From assembly GCA_016935015.1 (NCBI GenBank), contig JAFGRT010000057.1, forward strand, positions 1-43,546: a stretch of DNA of 43,546 nt. The letters run 5' to 3'. The notes beneath the pieces are model-generated. The model searched no databases. It saw nothing but the letters and a program-made list of their open reading frames with translations, and had not been told where the DNA came from. The translations under genes and the position numbers were made by a program. The DNA comes from Acidobacteriota bacterium. Lineage in GTDB: Bacteria; Acidobacteriota; JAAYUB01. Of the stretch, positions 42,722 through 43,546 are shown piece after piece; within the stretch, counting starts at the first letter, position 1, and each line of letters starts with the position of its first letter.

Positions 42722-43333
42722 ATGAAAAATCAACCTGACATATTCGTCCGTGCCGTATCCGAGGCTGAATTTCCTTCCCGGTACGGCACTTTCATCATCC
42801 GCGGCTTCGAGTATACCAAAACCCGGGAGCCTTACGTGGTGCTGACCAAGGGGGCGTTCGACGGTGAGGCCGCGCCGTTGCTGCGGATCCACTCCCAGTG
42901 CCTGACCGGGGATGTCCTCGGCTCATTGCGCTGCGATTGCGGCGAACAGCTGGCCGAAGCCCTCATCCGCATCGAGGAAGACGGCTGCGGGATCCTCATC
43001 TATCAGCTGCAGGAGGGGCGGGGTATCGGCATCCTTAACAAGCTGCTGGCCTACGAGCTGCAGGACCAGGGGGCCGATACCGTTGAGGCCAACGAGATGC
43101 TCGGCTTCGAGGCCGACCTGCGCCAGTACGACGCCTGTGTGGAAATCCTCAAGTATTACGGGATCCGCCGGGTGCGCATTATGTCCAACAATCCGGCCAA
43201 AATCCAAGCCCTGGAAAACGGCGGCATCCGGATTGCGGCCCGCATACCCCTGGAAATGAATCCCGACCAGAAACGCCACCAGTATCTGCTTACCAAAAAG
43301 AACAAGATGGGCCATCTGCTGGAAAACGTGTAA
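42722..43333 (+). CDS. ribA: GTP cyclohydrolase II (RibA)
   Basis: A 203-residue zinc enzyme that opens GTP in the first step of riboflavin synthesis. The zinc cysteines are Cys60, Cys71 and Cys73, with the same spacing as E. coli RibA (54, 65, 67). YQLQEGRGIG and the C-terminal SNNPAKIQAL are further RibA marks. It is the stand-alone form, not fused to RibB. It is divergent from the coiled-coil protein gene and has no other rib gene next to it. Confidence 0.93.
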   Translation: MKNQPDIFVRAVSEAEFPSRYGTFIIRGFEYTKTREPYVVLTKGAFDGEAAPLLRIHSQCLTGDVLGSLRCDCGEQLAEALIRIEEDGCGILIYQLQEGRGIGILNKLLAYELQDQGADTVEANEMLGFEADLRQYDACVEILKYYGIRRVRIMSNNPAKIQALENGGIRIAARIPLEMNPDQKRHQYLLTKKNKMGHLLENV

Positions 43334-43546
43334 CCCGCCGCCAAACCTGCAGTCCCATATCCAATCCGGCCCCTTTGTCCTCGGTTTTCGTATTCATCCT
43401 GCGCTTGCGTGCCGCTACTGTTCGGCGGCCGGCCAGGCCTGCAATCCGGGTGTTCGCCGTTTTGCCCATTCGCCCGTCACTATGTCACCGTGAAGGTGCC
43501 AGGCTCTGTCACAAAAGTGTGTCAATGTCTTGAGGTCCGGCCGGCA
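43334..43546. other. right-edge intergenic region, possible RAYT/IS200-type element start
   Basis: No gene is visible in the last 213 bases. From 43484 the sequence contains GTCACCGTGAAGGTGCCAGG and an imperfect hairpin (43507-43524: CACA-AAAG-TGTG with flanking TG/CA pairs), then a possible GAGG ribosome site 8 bases before the window end. This resembles the leader of REP-associated tyrosine transposase genes, but the coding part, if any, lies outside. Confidence 0.33.

Noticed and set aside
1-43546. CRISPR array, tRNA or rRNA gene
   Set aside because: No regularly spaced direct repeats and no tRNA T-loop with a matching acceptor stem were found; a T-loop-like string in ftsI is coding sequence.

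Overview
The window is a GC-rich, gene-dense stretch of a bacterial chromosome with 37 supportable protein genes and no RNA gene that I can recognise. The organism looks like a Gram-negative-type (diderm) bacterium. MurE carries the DNPR motif expected for meso-diaminopimelate peptidoglycan, there is an exported HtrA protease, and there is a set of type IV minor pilins. A mitochondrial-type citrate synthase, a Ser/Thr kinase joined to an FGE-like domain, a NifS-SelD fusion and an NtrC-type regulator suggest an Acidobacteriota- or Desulfobacterota-like lineage. The sequence alone does not settle the phylum.

Layout. 1-5.4 kb: a Ser/Thr kinase (minus), a very small beta-carbonic-anhydrase-like protein, and a cysteine desulfurase fused to selenophosphate synthetase. 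5.4-7.9 kb: a two-gene ABC-2 exporter (minus). 8.5-12.7 kb: a ureohydrolase, a two-subunit class I fumarase and citrate synthase, the last two units with near-consensus sigma-70 promoters. 12.7-13.5 kb: a SYLF-domain lipoprotein-like export. 13.5-26.8 kb: a division and cell wall (dcw) cluster on the minus strand, in the order mraZ, rsmH, ftsL, ftsI, murE, murD, ftsW, murC, ftsQ, ftsA, ftsZ, ending in a strong terminator. 26.9-29.7 kb: a divergent YchF-like GTPase and HtrA. 29.9-33.1 kb: PilV/PilW/PilX-like minor pilins and a secreted coiled-coil protein. 33.2-36.7 kb: an NtrC-family regulator, a degenerate TrpA-like protein and a GT4 glycosyltransferase. 36.8-39.7 kb: purC, cvpA, a small Fis-like regulator and a SprT-like metalloprotein. 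39.7-43.3 kb: dusB and a large membrane-anchored coiled-coil protein on the minus strand, then ribA on the plus strand. The right edge may be the start of an IS200/RAYT-type element.

Points of most interest. (1) The dcw cluster lacks murF, mraY, murG, murB and ddl, and the genes flanking the gaps are joined by 4-base overlaps, so the short form looks settled rather than decayed. (2) Four direct 10-base repeats upstream of mraZ match the MraZ box and overlap the -10 element, predicting autoregulation. (3) The NifS-SelD fusion keeps the key residues of both enzymes and has a possible internal start for free SelD. (4) A TrpA-fold protein that has lost the TrpA catalytic acids is translationally coupled to a glycosyltransferase with an altered EX7E motif. 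(5) A sigma-E-like promoter sits upstream of htrA. No clearly new multi-gene defence or mobile system is visible in the window.
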